Source of the DNA: Methylophilaceae bacterium
GTDB taxonomy: Bacteria > Pseudomonadota > Gammaproteobacteria > Burkholderiales > Methylophilaceae
Length of the DNA stretch: 64,000 nt
Direction: 5' to 3'
Assembly: GCA_028342535.1 (NCBI GenBank)
Contig: JAOLWQ010000001.1
Coordinates: forward strand, 327,490-391,489
The notes below the pieces were generated by a model. It ran no database searches. It saw only the letters and a list, made by a program, of their open reading frames with translations, and was not told the DNA's origin. Position 1 is the first letter of the stretch. Every line of letters begins with the position of its first letter. Positions 54,142-62,472 of the stretch are shown in pieces. Made by a program: the position numbers and the translations under genes.

Positions 54142-54867
54142 TTATTCTTTGGAGTCTTTATTTGACTCATCAGAATTTTCCCCATCCTTGCTAGAATTAT
54201 CTCCTTCAGCACCTTCAGCACCTTCAGCACCTTCAGCACCTTCAGCACCTTCTTCGCTTTCTTCACCTTCAGGAGCTGCTACAACCTCTTCAACAACAAC
54301 TTTAGGTCTAGATACAGAAGTTATGATTGGGTCATTATCTTCGGATAAATTAGCTAATTCAACACCTTCTGGCACTTTTATTTCTGATAGGTGAATTGAA
54401 TCACCGATTGCTAAATTAATTAAATCAACCTCAATATAAGTTGGTAAATCTTTAGGAAGACATGATATATCTACTTCAACCATAATATGTGAAACAATAC
54501 CACCCTCTAGTTTTACGCCTGGGGCAATTTCTTCATTTAAGAAATGGAACGGTATTTTAACGCTTAGTTTTTTATTCTCATCAATTCTTTGAAGATCAAT
54601 ATGTTGAATATTATTTCTTACTGGATGCATTTGGAAGTCTCTAAGTAATACAGGTTCTTTTTTACCATCTAAGTTTAAAGTAAGAATAGATGCATGGAAG
54701 GCTTCATGTTTAAATTGCATGAATAACTCTTTACTATCTAACTCTATGCTAGTTGCTTTATTTTTCCCACCGTATAGGACTCCAGGTACTTTTCCTGAAT
54801 GTCGAAGACGGCGGCTCGCACCCGTACCTTTCAACTCTCTAACTTTTGCATTTATTTCAATTTTCAT
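54142..54867 (-). CDS. rplY: 50S ribosomal protein L25 (CTC form) with repetitive acidic tail
   Basis: This is the long, two-domain CTC-type L25 that binds 5S rRNA: N-terminal EINAKVRELKGTGASRRLRHSGKVPGVLYGG, then HPVRNNIQHIDLQ, then a second beta domain to about residue 190. The last 45 residues are an acidic tail with five tandem EGA units (AEGAEGAEGAEGAEG) and a Ser/Asp/Lys-rich end. The tail is encoded by five exact nine-base repeats. It is downstream of prs in the conserved prs-rplY-pth-ychF block. Confidence 0.96.
   Translation of the reverse strand: MKIEINAKVRELKGTGASRRLRHSGKVPGVLYGGKNKATSIELDSKELFMQFKHEAFHASILTLNLDGKKEPVLLRDFQMHPVRNNIQHIDLQRIDENKKLSVKIPFHFLNEEIAPGVKLEGGIVSHIMVEVDISCLPKDLPTYIEVDLINLAIGDSIHLSEIKVPEGVELANLSEDNDPIITSVSRPKVVVEEVVAAPEGEESEEGAEGAEGAEGAEGAEGDNSSKDGENSDESNKDSKE
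54206..54250. repeat. Five exact tandem nine-base repeats in rplY
   Basis: The plus strand shows TTCAGCACC five times without a mismatch, which the minus strand encodes as repeated Glu-Gly-Ala. Each unit adds three codons, so copy-number changes keep the frame. Exact nucleotide identity suggests recent slippage. Confidence 0.85.
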
Positions 54868-54946
54868 TATTAACTGCTCCTAAGTAAAAATAGACCCGCG
54901 ACCAGGCCTATTAGTTAATTAAATCTCTATTCATCTATTAAAGTTT

Positions 54947-55897
54947 CTATTCCATAAATAAGGAACTAACTGAATCTTCATGGCTAATTCTTCTTATAGT
55001 TTCTGCTAATAACTCTGCTACTGATAATTGCCTGATTTTTTTAGTATTTTGCGCATTTTTATGTAGCGTAATTGTATCAGTAATTACAATTTCATCAAGT
55101 TCAGAATTATTGATTGAATTTATTGCATCGCCAGAAAATATAGGGTGGGTTGCATAAGCAACTACTTTTTTTGCGCCCCTTTTCTTTAGGGCAAGAGCAG
55201 CTTCACACAAAGTATTCGCTGTATCAACAATGTCGTCAATTATGATGCATGTCCTATCTTGAACATCGCCGATAATATTCATAACTTCTGATACATTTGG
55301 TTTTGGCCTTCTTTTATCTATAATTGCCAAATCTGAGCCCAATATCTTTGCACAAGCACGAGCTCTAACAACACCACCAACATCTGGCGATACTATTACC
55401 ATATTTTCGTGATTTTGTTTCACAAGATCCTCTAATAGCACTGGAGTGGCGTAAATGTTATCGACTGGTATTTCAAAAAACCCTTGTATTTGATCGGAAT
55501 GGAGATCCATTGTTAAGAGCCTATCTACCCCAACACTTGTAAGCATTGTTGCTACAACTTTAGCTGTAATTGCAACTCTTGCAGACCTAGGACGTCTATC
55601 TTGTCTTGAATAACCTAAGTAAGGTATTGCCGCTGTAATTCTGGCCGCTGATGACCTTCTTAAGGCATCAACCATTACCATAATTTCCATTAAGTTGTCA
55701 TTAGCAGGGTGGCTTATGGATTGAAGTATAAAAACATCTTTACCTCGAACATTCTCTAATAATTCGACCATTGTTTCTCCATCACTAAAACTTCCAACAG
55801 AAGCTTTACCTAATTTGATGTCTAAATGTTTGGCCACTTCTTTTGCAAGTTTTTCGTTGGCATTTCCTGAAAAAACCATCAAGCTTTTATTATTCAA
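54947..55897 (-). CDS. prs: Ribose-phosphate pyrophosphokinase
   Basis: Prs makes PRPP for nucleotide, His and Trp synthesis. Motifs are [36 protein letters not shown] at the start, [21 protein letters not shown], and the PRPP-binding [19 protein letters not shown]. The track starts at 55951, inside tRNA-Gln, which cannot be right. I choose the TTG at 55897, which follows AGAGGA at seven bases, gives [12 protein letters not shown] as in relatives, and yields the normal 316 residues. An ATG six codons later is the alternative. Confidence 0.95.
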   Translation of the reverse strand: MNNKSLMVFSGNANEKLAKEVAKHLDIKLGKASVGSFSDGETMVELLENVRGKDVFILQSISHPANDNLMEIMVMVDALRRSSAARITAAIPYLGYSRQDRRPRSARVAITAKVVATMLTSVGVDRLLTMDLHSDQIQGFFEIPVDNIYATPVLLEDLVKQNHENMVIVSPDVGGVVRARACAKILGSDLAIIDKRRPKPNVSEVMNIIGDVQDRTCIIIDDIVDTANTLCEAALALKKRGAKKVVAYATHPIFSGDAINSINNSELDEIVITDTITLHKNAQNTKKIRQLSVAELLAETIRRISHEDSVSSLFME

Positions 55898-55904
55898 AAG
55901 TTTG

Positions 55905-55910
55905 TCCTCT
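55905..55910 (-). promoter_or_regulatory. Ribosome-binding site deciding the prs start
   Basis: AGAGGA on the minus strand lies seven bases upstream of a TTG in the prs frame and five bases downstream of the tRNA-Gln 3' end. It favours TTG initiation over the ATG six codons later, where the same site would be too distant. Confidence 0.65.
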
Positions 55911-55915
55911 AATAT

Positions 55916-55992
55916 TGGCTGGGGAGGAAGGATTCGAACCTTCGCATGCATGGATCAAAACCATGTGCCTTAACCAGCTTGGCGACTCCCCA
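55916..55992 (-). tRNA. tRNA-Gln (anticodon TTG)
   Basis: The minus strand gives a 77-base tRNA with acceptor TGGGGAG/CTCCCCA (U1-A72 is typical for tRNA-Gln), anticodon stem CATGG/CCATG with loop TTTTGAT, T loop GTTCGAATC, discriminator G and encoded CCA. It lies between ispE and prs, as in other betaproteobacteria. Its first 23 bases overlap the 3' end of the ispE reading frame, whose TAA stop is in the D loop. Confidence 0.97.
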
Positions 55993-56863
55993 ATTGATCG
56001 GTTGAATAAAAAGGGTGAACCGATAAGCCCTTAACAATAAAGCAATTAGCATTTCTTGGTTTATTTTTTTTTATTGATTCTGCCATTTTAAGATTTTTAG
56101 CTCTTACAAAAATACTTGAACCTGTTCCAGACATTTTAGCATTCCCAAAAGAACTCAACCACTGTAAAAGCTCAGCCATTTTTAAATATTTTTTTATAAC
56201 TGTTTCCTCAAGATCATTTTCTACAAAATCATGATCAACAGCATTGAAAGAGGACGATATTTTCAACGGTATTGTAGTTTTTGTCAATTTAAAACAACTA
56301 AAAATTTCTTTTGTATTGATACTTAAATTTGGCACCATAACAATATAAATGTAGTTAGAAATCTTGATGTCATGCAAAAGCTCACCAATTCCCTCAACCC
56401 ATGCATTTTTTCCATTAATAAAAAAAGGTATATCAGCACCTAACTTTAAACTAGATTCTATAAGTTTTGTATTGCTAAAATTAAATTTACATAATTTATT
56501 GATAGCCATCATAACTGTTGCAGCGTTCGAACTTCCACCACCAAGACCAGCACCTATTGGAATTTTTTTATTTATAATAATATCAGCACCAAGTTGTTGA
56601 TTCAGCAACATTAACTGCGCAGCTTTAAATGCAAGATCATCTTTAGGTTTAATTTGTAAAGATGAGTTTTTAATATTTATTTCCGTGTCTTCATGTCTAA
56701 TTTTAATAAAAATCTCATCCTGCAAGTCAATTAGTTGAAATATACTTTGAAGATTGTGATAACCATTTTTTCTCTTATTGAGAATTTTAAGAAATAAGTT
56801 TAACTTAGCTGGAGCTGAAAACTTAGCATAACCGGCTTTTAACAGTTCATGCGTACTTTTCAT
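55970..56863 (-). CDS. ispE: 4-diphosphocytidyl-2-C-methyl-D-erythritol kinase
   Basis: IspE phosphorylates CDP-methylerythritol in the MEP isoprenoid pathway. The GHMP-kinase motifs are FSAPAKLNLFLKILNKRKNGYHNLQS, the ATP loop IPIGAGLGGGSSNAATVMMAINKL and the later AKMSGTGSSIFVRA. The track begins at a TTG three codons earlier. I prefer the ATG that overlaps the lolB stop as ATGA. The C-terminus runs past the usual GLSVHPFY into tRNA-Gln, adding TDQLGSRQAG and ending on a stop in the tRNA D loop. Confidence 0.95.
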   Translation of the reverse strand: MKSTHELLKAGYAKFSAPAKLNLFLKILNKRKNGYHNLQSIFQLIDLQDEIFIKIRHEDTEINIKNSSLQIKPKDDLAFKAAQLMLLNQQLGADIIINKKIPIGAGLGGGSSNAATVMMAINKLCKFNFSNTKLIESSLKLGADIPFFINGKNAWVEGIGELLHDIKISNYIYIVMVPNLSINTKEIFSCFKLTKTTIPLKISSSFNAVDHDFVENDLEETVIKKYLKMAELLQWLSSFGNAKMSGTGSSIFVRAKNLKMAESIKKNKPRNANCFIVKGLSVHPFYSTDQLGSRQAG

Positions 56864-57423
56864 AACACCCAATCTGTGATAAATATTTTTAGACTAATAT
56901 TAGCTTTTTCGAACTCAATAGTGTTTGGAAGTATTCGGTGCCTAATAACTTTATTACCTTGAAAATGAATATTCCAATTTTTATATTTGACTGTAATACT
57001 TTTATTATTAGAAAGTTGCCTTGGTGGATTTACAATAAATTCTTTTAGTAAAAAAATATTTTCCTTCTTGTCAAAAATTTTGGCAATTAATTCTTCAGAG
57101 CCTTTTTTATTGTTTTTAGAGAATTTTAAAATAACTTTTTTTTCTATTGAAGATAAAATAATTTCAGCAATTTTAGTGTTGAAGGGATTTAATATATGGA
57201 TAGTGTCTTTATTATCTTTAGAATCCCATAAAATTTTTCCTGTTTGCCCTTCATTATTTATAAATAGAGATATTTTTCCTTTAAGGTAAAAATTTTCAGT
57301 TTTTTTTGCAGCTAATGCATTTTTATATTCATCGTAAGATAGAATTTCAACATCTTGATGTAAGAAGGGGAGTGAGCAAGCTGTAAGAAATAAAATAAAT
57401 AGAGTAACTGAAGTTATTCTCAT
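56860..57423 (-). CDS. lolB: Outer-membrane lipoprotein LolB
   Basis: LolB receives lipoproteins from LolA and inserts them into the outer membrane. A lipoprotein signal ends in lipobox LTAC (Cys16). The LolA/LolB-like beta barrel follows (FYLKGKISLFINNEGQTGKILWDS, then repeated beta strands). Sequence conservation is low, as in the family, so the position directly before ispE supports the name. The stop overlaps the ispE ATG by four bases. Confidence 0.88.
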   Translation of the reverse strand: MRITSVTLFILFLTACSLPFLHQDVEILSYDEYKNALAAKKTENFYLKGKISLFINNEGQTGKILWDSKDNKDTIHILNPFNTKIAEIILSSIEKKVILKFSKNNKKGSEELIAKIFDKKENIFLLKEFIVNPPRQLSNNKSITVKYKNWNIHFQGNKVIRHRILPNTIEFEKANISLKIFITDWVL

Positions 57424-57436
57424 ATATCTTCTTATA

Positions 57437-59158
57437 TTACCTAAATCTATTGGCAGTTTCTAGCAGAATAATATTGCTTGGATGTCTATTAAGAGAGCTT
57501 TTCCATATCTCTTTAGCTTCTTCTTTTTTGCCCTGAGCCCAAAGAATTTCTCCTAAATGAGCTGCAATTTCTGGATCTTCATTTATTGCATAAGCTTTTT
57601 TTATGAATTGAGAAGCAATTTCTAAATTACCTAATTTGAAATGTATCCATCCCATGCTGTCTAATATGTAATGATTATTTGGCTCATAAGACAGAGCAAT
57701 CTCAATATACCGCTTTGCGACTTGTAACTTGATATTTCTATCCGCATATGAGTAACCAAGAGCATTGTATGCTGTTGAATAATCTGGTTTTAATTTAATA
57801 GCTTCTAAAAGAAGTTGCTCCATTAATAATGTATTTCCCATTTTTTCTGAAAGCATTGCATAGTCAAATTTAAATTCATGAGAATCTTTAAATTCTTCTT
57901 CTTCTGACTTCATTAAGTCATAAGCATCTTGGTTTCTATTATCAGATAAAAAGAGAGATGCTTTATTTCTAAGAATAATTAGCTTTTCATTTGGTAATAG
58001 ATTTCTTTTTTTTAAACCATCTAGCATTTCAATTGCTAAATCAACAGATTTATATTTTGCATAAAATTCAGCCATTAAAATTCTAGAGTCTAAAAAGTAT
58101 TCACCATTAGTAATTTTTTTTAACCAAGTTATAGCTTCGTCAAAATCACCTCTTTCATCATAAATCCCTGATAAATAGATATAAATTTGAGGTGGCTGAG
58201 GGTAACCTCTTTCTAGGCTTTGCATAAAGTATTTCTCTGCAAGAATATTGTCACCAAGCTCTATTGATAATAATGCTACCGTTAGACTAATTTCAGAAGT
58301 AGCTAGGGAGCTGTTAACTAATTTTAAGAATTGTTTTTTAGCTTCGTCATACTTTTTAATATTAGTTAAAGCCTTTGCATACTCAAGCCTAACTTCATTT
58401 GATTTTGGGTTTCTTTTTAGGAAATCTTGATAAAAAGCTAAAGCCTTTTCTGGCCAATCTTGACCTATAATATAACCTCGAAATAGAGCAGCTGTCTCCC
58501 ATTTAGAATTTATGGATTCAATTTTATCTAATTCTTCGATAGCCATTTTTTTATTACCCGCAGCAAAAGCTGCATGAGCAATTGCAAATCTTGCTTCTGG
58601 AATCATTAAGTAGGGCTTACTAATATCTAAAATAAATCTAAGTGCATTTTTTTTGTTTTCTACTTGCGATAAAATTTTATTAAGATACAAAAAACCTTCT
58701 GCCCTCGTTTTTTCTTCTTTTTTCAAAAGAGCTCTAATTAGGGGCCTTGCTTTTGCTAAGTTTCCACTCGTTATAAATAGTTCAGCTAGAATTTTTTTTG
58801 GCTCGATTGATGCTTTATCTAGCTTTTGCCAAACATTTGCAGAATCCATAGCAAGTCTTGAATTTCTGGCCGAGCCAGCAATTCTAGTTGCACGTTCTGC
58901 TAAGGGAATAATTTTAGTTAGTTTCGCTAGATCTAAGTAGATATGTCCTGCTGAATTCAAATCCCCTCTTTGTGTGGCAATTTCAGCTAATAAAAATTTA
59001 TAGATAAATTCTGCGTTTGTTTTTGTTATGGTAGCAGGAAGATTTTCATTAAATATTTCATTTTTTTTGTTTAATTTCGTTGTATCTTCAGCATATAAAA
59101 TACCACTAAAACTGAATAGTATTAAAACGAAAAGTTTCTTGGTTATTTTTTTTATCAT
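57437..59158 (-). CDS. Exported TPR-repeat protein
   Basis: A signal peptide (1-23, ending LYA) is followed by TPR repeats across the 573 residues. Clear units include AEFIYKFLLAEIATQRGDLNSAGHIYLDLAKL, AFYQDFLKRNPKSNEVRLEYAKAL and YSTAYNALGYSYADRNIKLQVAKRYIEIALSYEPNNHYILDSMGWIHFKLGN. In betaproteobacteria a TPR protein sits between mutM and lolB, and this fits. The function is unknown. A role in outer-membrane assembly has been suggested by location only. It diverges from the ABC operon across 210 bases of AT-rich DNA. Confidence 0.85.
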   Translation of the reverse strand: MIKKITKKLFVLILFSFSGILYAEDTTKLNKKNEIFNENLPATITKTNAEFIYKFLLAEIATQRGDLNSAGHIYLDLAKLTKIIPLAERATRIAGSARNSRLAMDSANVWQKLDKASIEPKKILAELFITSGNLAKARPLIRALLKKEEKTRAEGFLYLNKILSQVENKKNALRFILDISKPYLMIPEARFAIAHAAFAAGNKKMAIEELDKIESINSKWETAALFRGYIIGQDWPEKALAFYQDFLKRNPKSNEVRLEYAKALTNIKKYDEAKKQFLKLVNSSLATSEISLTVALLSIELGDNILAEKYFMQSLERGYPQPPQIYIYLSGIYDERGDFDEAITWLKKITNGEYFLDSRILMAEFYAKYKSVDLAIEMLDGLKKRNLLPNEKLIILRNKASLFLSDNRNQDAYDLMKSEEEEFKDSHEFKFDYAMLSEKMGNTLLMEQLLLEAIKLKPDYSTAYNALGYSYADRNIKLQVAKRYIEIALSYEPNNHYILDSMGWIHFKLGNLEIASQFIKKAYAINEDPEIAAHLGEILWAQGKKEEAKEIWKSSLNRHPSNIILLETANRFR

Positions 59159-59339
59159 ATTTTTACTAACTTTTATTTTTATTTTTGTTGTCTAATAAGT
59201 TTAAACTAAAAATCTTTTTCTTAATATAAGTTTTAAAGACTAAAAAATGTGAATATAATTCATTTTTCATTGAATTTTATTAATTTTATTTTATTTAAAC
59301 TTTTTTTTTAATATAAACTCATACATTTTGAAACACTCT

Positions 59340-59355
59340 TATCATTTAAATGATA
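59340..59355. promoter_or_regulatory. Perfect 16-bp palindrome before the ABC operon
   Basis: TATCATTTAAATGATA is a perfect 16-base palindrome with no spacer, ending 13 bases before the first ATG of the ABC operon. It lies downstream of a TTGAAA at about the position of a -10 or transcription start. Such symmetry is typical of a dimeric repressor site. A leader hairpin is unlikely since no loop bases exist. No regulator gene is adjacent. Confidence 0.5.
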
Positions 59356-59368
59356 CTAGGAAAGGTAA

Positions 59369-60328
59369 ATGACAGAAGCTACATTAAATGCATTTGATTT
59401 ATCGAGGCAGTTCGGAAGTAATTATGCTGTTAGAGATGTATCATTTCATCTGAACCAAGGTGAAGTCCTTGGTTTTCTTGGGCCAAATGGCGCAGGTAAA
59501 TCAACAACGATGAGAATGCTGACAGGTAATTTAGCCCCCTCTCAGGGGGGTGTGAAAATATGCGGTATTGATATTATTGAAAATCCAAAAGAAGCCAAGG
59601 CTTTAATTGGTTATCTGCCTGAAATTAGGCCTTTATACAAAGAATTTACAGTTAATGAATTTTTAAATATTGCAGCTCGATTTCACAATGTAAAATCTTC
59701 TTATGTCCATAAGGCTGTAGAGGCCGCAAAAGAAAAATGTGGTTTAGCTCATATGAGTAATCGTTTAATTGAAAACTTATCTAACGGTTACCAACAAAGG
59801 GTTGGTATTGCTCAGGCTATTATCCATAATCCTGAAATTGTCATATTGGATGAACCAACTGTTGGATTAGACCCAATACAAATAAGAGAAATTAGAAAAT
59901 TAATTAAGGAGATTGGTAAAAAACACAGTGTTATTTTATCTACCCATATCTTACCCGAAGTTGAAATGGTTTGTGATCGAGTTCAAATTATTGATAAAGG
60001 TAATCTTGTATTTCACGGCTCAATTGAGGATTTAAAACAACATAGGCTTGGTAATAAACTATTAATTGGTCTTTCTAAGCCACCTACCTTGACTAAACTT
60101 AAAGCTATTAATGGCGTTGAGAAAATCGAAAAAGATGAGCATGGTATGTTTATAATCAAATTTAAAGATAAATATTTACCAGCCGAAGAGATTGTTTATT
60201 TAGCATCAAAAGAGAATTGGGGGCTTTATCATATAGCTCCACACGTAACTAGCTTAGAAGATATATTTGTGCAGTTAACACAAATACAGACTTTAGATAA
60301 TCAAAAGATTGAGGTTAAAAAAACATAA
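59369..60328 (+). CDS. ABC transporter ATP-binding protein (GldA-like)
   Basis: Walker A is GFLGPNGAGKSTTMRMLTG (38-46), Q-loop PEIRPLYKEFTVNEFL, signature LSNGYQQRVGIAQAI (LSNGY instead of the common LSGGQ), Walker B IVILDEPTVGLDP and switch His in STHILPEVE. The C-terminal 80 residues form the extra domain seen in GldA/CcmA-type ATPases. It powers the permease encoded two bases downstream. The cargo is unknown. An AAAGG site precedes the ATG. Confidence 0.93.
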   Translation: MTEATLNAFDLSRQFGSNYAVRDVSFHLNQGEVLGFLGPNGAGKSTTMRMLTGNLAPSQGGVKICGIDIIENPKEAKALIGYLPEIRPLYKEFTVNEFLNIAARFHNVKSSYVHKAVEAAKEKCGLAHMSNRLIENLSNGYQQRVGIAQAIIHNPEIVILDEPTVGLDPIQIREIRKLIKEIGKKHSVILSTHILPEVEMVCDRVQIIDKGNLVFHGSIEDLKQHRLGNKLLIGLSKPPTLTKLKAINGVEKIEKDEHGMFIIKFKDKYLPAEEIVYLASKENWGLYHIAPHVTSLEDIFVQLTQIQTLDNQKIEVKKT

Positions 60329-60330
60329 CT

Positions 60331-61077
60331 ATGATAATAAATGTTGCCAGAAAAGAATTACAGAGCTTATTTGCATCTCCTATGGGTTGGATTATATTGT
60401 CCTTATTGATGCTAGCTTTTGGAAGTTTTTATTTACAAGGGGTTAATAATTATTTTGAAGTTATGTCAGGTGCAATTAGGCCAGCTGAGAGAGTGGGAGT
60501 AACGATATTTGTTGGACAAACAGTTTACGGTATCGCATCATTTCTTATGCTATTTGCAGTGCCACTTTTATCAATGGGATTAATTAGCGGAGAAAGAAAA
60601 AGTCAAACGCTACCTTTTTTATTTAGTGCACCAATTTCATTAACTGAAATTGTAGTGGGTAAGTTTTTAGGGTTAATTATTTTTTTAAGTATTCTTGTTG
60701 TTTATATTCTCATAATGCTCTCCACTTTAAATATTTGGTCAGATATTGACTTTGGCTACTTACTCTCTAATTCATTAGGTTTAATTCTTTTAGCAGCAAG
60801 CTTTTCTGCTTTAGGAATTTATTTCTCTTCACTTACAAGTCAGCCCATTGTCGCAGCAATTTTGAGTTTTATTGCTTTATTTGCATTAATGGGGTTGGAT
60901 AAGTTTTTTGGAAGTCAGCCTGATCATTGGTTTGGGTATATTTCACTTATGAAGCATTTCCAATCTTTTTCTCGTGGGGTTATAGATAGTAAAGATATTA
61001 TTTATTTTATTTTGTTTATTACAACCTTCTTAGTTTTAACTATTAGGCGTTTAGATTCAGATAGGTTAACAGGATAG
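60331..61077 (+). CDS. ABC-2 type permease (GldF-like)
   Basis: Six hydrophobic helices are visible, starting INVARKELQSLFASPMGWIILSLLMLAFGSFYLQG. The internal SGERKSQTLPFLFSAPISLTEIVVGKFLG is the conserved cytoplasmic loop of ABC-2 permeases of this class. It is two bases downstream of the ATPase and five upstream of the GldG-like gene, so all are one operon. The substrate is unknown. Confidence 0.92.
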   Translation: MIINVARKELQSLFASPMGWIILSLLMLAFGSFYLQGVNNYFEVMSGAIRPAERVGVTIFVGQTVYGIASFLMLFAVPLLSMGLISGERKSQTLPFLFSAPISLTEIVVGKFLGLIIFLSILVVYILIMLSTLNIWSDIDFGYLLSNSLGLILLAASFSALGIYFSSLTSQPIVAAILSFIALFALMGLDKFFGSQPDHWFGYISLMKHFQSFSRGVIDSKDIIYFILFITTFLVLTIRRLDSDRLTG

Positions 61078-61082
61078 TCTCT

Positions 61083-62468
61083 ATGAAAAAAAACTCAAAA
61101 CTTAAATTACAACTTTTAATTCAAAATTGGTTTTTTGTTTTACTCTTTGCAGTATTAGTAATGCTATTTGGATATTTATCAAATCAATTTGTGGTAACAA
61201 AAGATGTTACACAAGCAAACAGAAATACCCTGACAAAAGGAAGTATTGAAGTTCTTCAAAATATGCCACATCCTATAAATTTAACTGTCTTTGCAACAAA
61301 AGATGATGTTAATAATGGAGATACATTTAGACAGGGTATTATAAACTTTATAGCTAGGTACCAAAGAACAAAGAGTGATATAAACATAAAATTTATAAGT
61401 CCAGTTGAAGAGCCAAAATTAGCTCAAGAAATGGGCATCAGGATTGATGGCGAAGTTATTGTGGAGTACAACAAAAGATCTGAACATATCTCCCCTCCAT
61501 TTGCAGAACAAGATTTAACAAATCTACTTGTTCGGTTAACTCGTACAAATGAGCAACCCATTTTATATTTAGACGGTCATGGTGAAAAGAACTTAATAGG
61601 TACTAAAAATAACGATTTAGGTGAATTTGGTAAACAATTAGAAAAGAAGGGGTTCAAATTTTCGAATCCAGATTTAACTGTTCTGAATGAAGTTCCAAAA
61701 GAGGGAGGTTTGTTGGTAATTGCAAGTCCTCAAGTAAATGTAAGCAAAGTTGAGTCAAATAAGATTGTTAAATATTTACAAGCAGGAGGGAATATTCTCT
61801 GGCTATTAGATGATGATAATTTAAAAGGGCTGGAAAATGTTGCTGAATATTTAGAATTAAATGTTTCACAAGGAAAAGTAATAGATCCTTCTTCGTCACA
61901 ATTTGGAGCAAATGAAAATGTTTCTTTTGCAACTTTCTATGGCGACCATCCGATAACTAATAGCTTTATGCTTAGAACCCTCTATAACGGAGCACATGAA
62001 GTAAGTGCAAAAGGAACATATGAAAATGGGTGGAAGGTAAGTAAATTAATTGAAGTTGCAGGGAGTGGGTGGCTGGAGGGTAAAGGCAAAAAAGCAGATC
62101 AGAAGTTAATTTTTGATAAAACTAAAGATAAAAAAGGCCCAATCAATATAGGTTTAGCTTTTAATAGAAAATTTGAAGAAAAAGGGCAAAGGGTAATTGT
62201 TATAGGAAACGCGGCTTTTTTATCAAACAGTTTTATTACTTCAGGAGGTAATTTGGATCTTGGAATTAATATAATTAATTGGTTAGCTGGCGATGAAAAA
62301 TTAATTACAATACAGCCTATGCCACTAAAAGATGTAAATGTAACGATACCAAATGATAGTAAATCTGTATTCCTTGCATGGACTATTTTTCATAGCTTTC
62401 AATACTTTATTCCTGTGATACTTTTTATAGCTGGATTCGTTATTTGGTTTAGAAGAAGAAAGGCGTAG
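61083..62468 (+). CDS. GldG-like ABC transporter auxiliary protein
   Basis: The protein has one N-terminal membrane helix (about 14-32), a large soluble domain and a C-terminal helix (about 434-455). Features of the ABC auxiliary/GldG family are NRNTLTKGSIEVLQNMPHPINLTVFATKDD, the ILYLDGHGEKNL segment and AGGNILWLLDDDN near the middle. The soluble part likely lies in the periplasm. In gliding Bacteroidetes GldG works with GldA and GldF, but many non-gliding proteobacteria have this set with no known role. Confidence 0.9.
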   Translation: MKKNSKLKLQLLIQNWFFVLLFAVLVMLFGYLSNQFVVTKDVTQANRNTLTKGSIEVLQNMPHPINLTVFATKDDVNNGDTFRQGIINFIARYQRTKSDINIKFISPVEEPKLAQEMGIRIDGEVIVEYNKRSEHISPPFAEQDLTNLLVRLTRTNEQPILYLDGHGEKNLIGTKNNDLGEFGKQLEKKGFKFSNPDLTVLNEVPKEGGLLVIASPQVNVSKVESNKIVKYLQAGGNILWLLDDDNLKGLENVAEYLELNVSQGKVIDPSSSQFGANENVSFATFYGDHPITNSFMLRTLYNGAHEVSAKGTYENGWKVSKLIEVAGSGWLEGKGKKADQKLIFDKTKDKKGPINIGLAFNRKFEEKGQRVIVIGNAAFLSNSFITSGGNLDLGINIINWLAGDEKLITIQPMPLKDVNVTIPNDSKSVFLAWTIFHSFQYFIPVILFIAGFVIWFRRRKA

Positions 62469-62472
62469 AAGT

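Noticed and set aside
54149-54394. 81-residue Ser/Pro/Ala repeat ORF on the plus strand
   Set aside because: It is the antisense translation of the rplY nine-base repeats.
55898-55951. Extended prs N-terminus ([12 protein letters not shown]...)
   Set aside because: These codons overlap the tRNA-Gln 3' half and do not match the family start. The TTG at 55897 is better.
55843-56034. 63-residue plus-strand ORF
   Set aside because: It is antisense to the prs start, tRNA-Gln and the ispE end. Its [10 protein letters not shown] motif is the familiar false translation of a tRNA.
59159-59339. AT-rich gap upstream of the ABC operon as a replication origin or ncRNA
   Set aside because: No DnaA-box cluster or stable structured RNA is visible. 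It appears to be an ordinary divergent promoter region.
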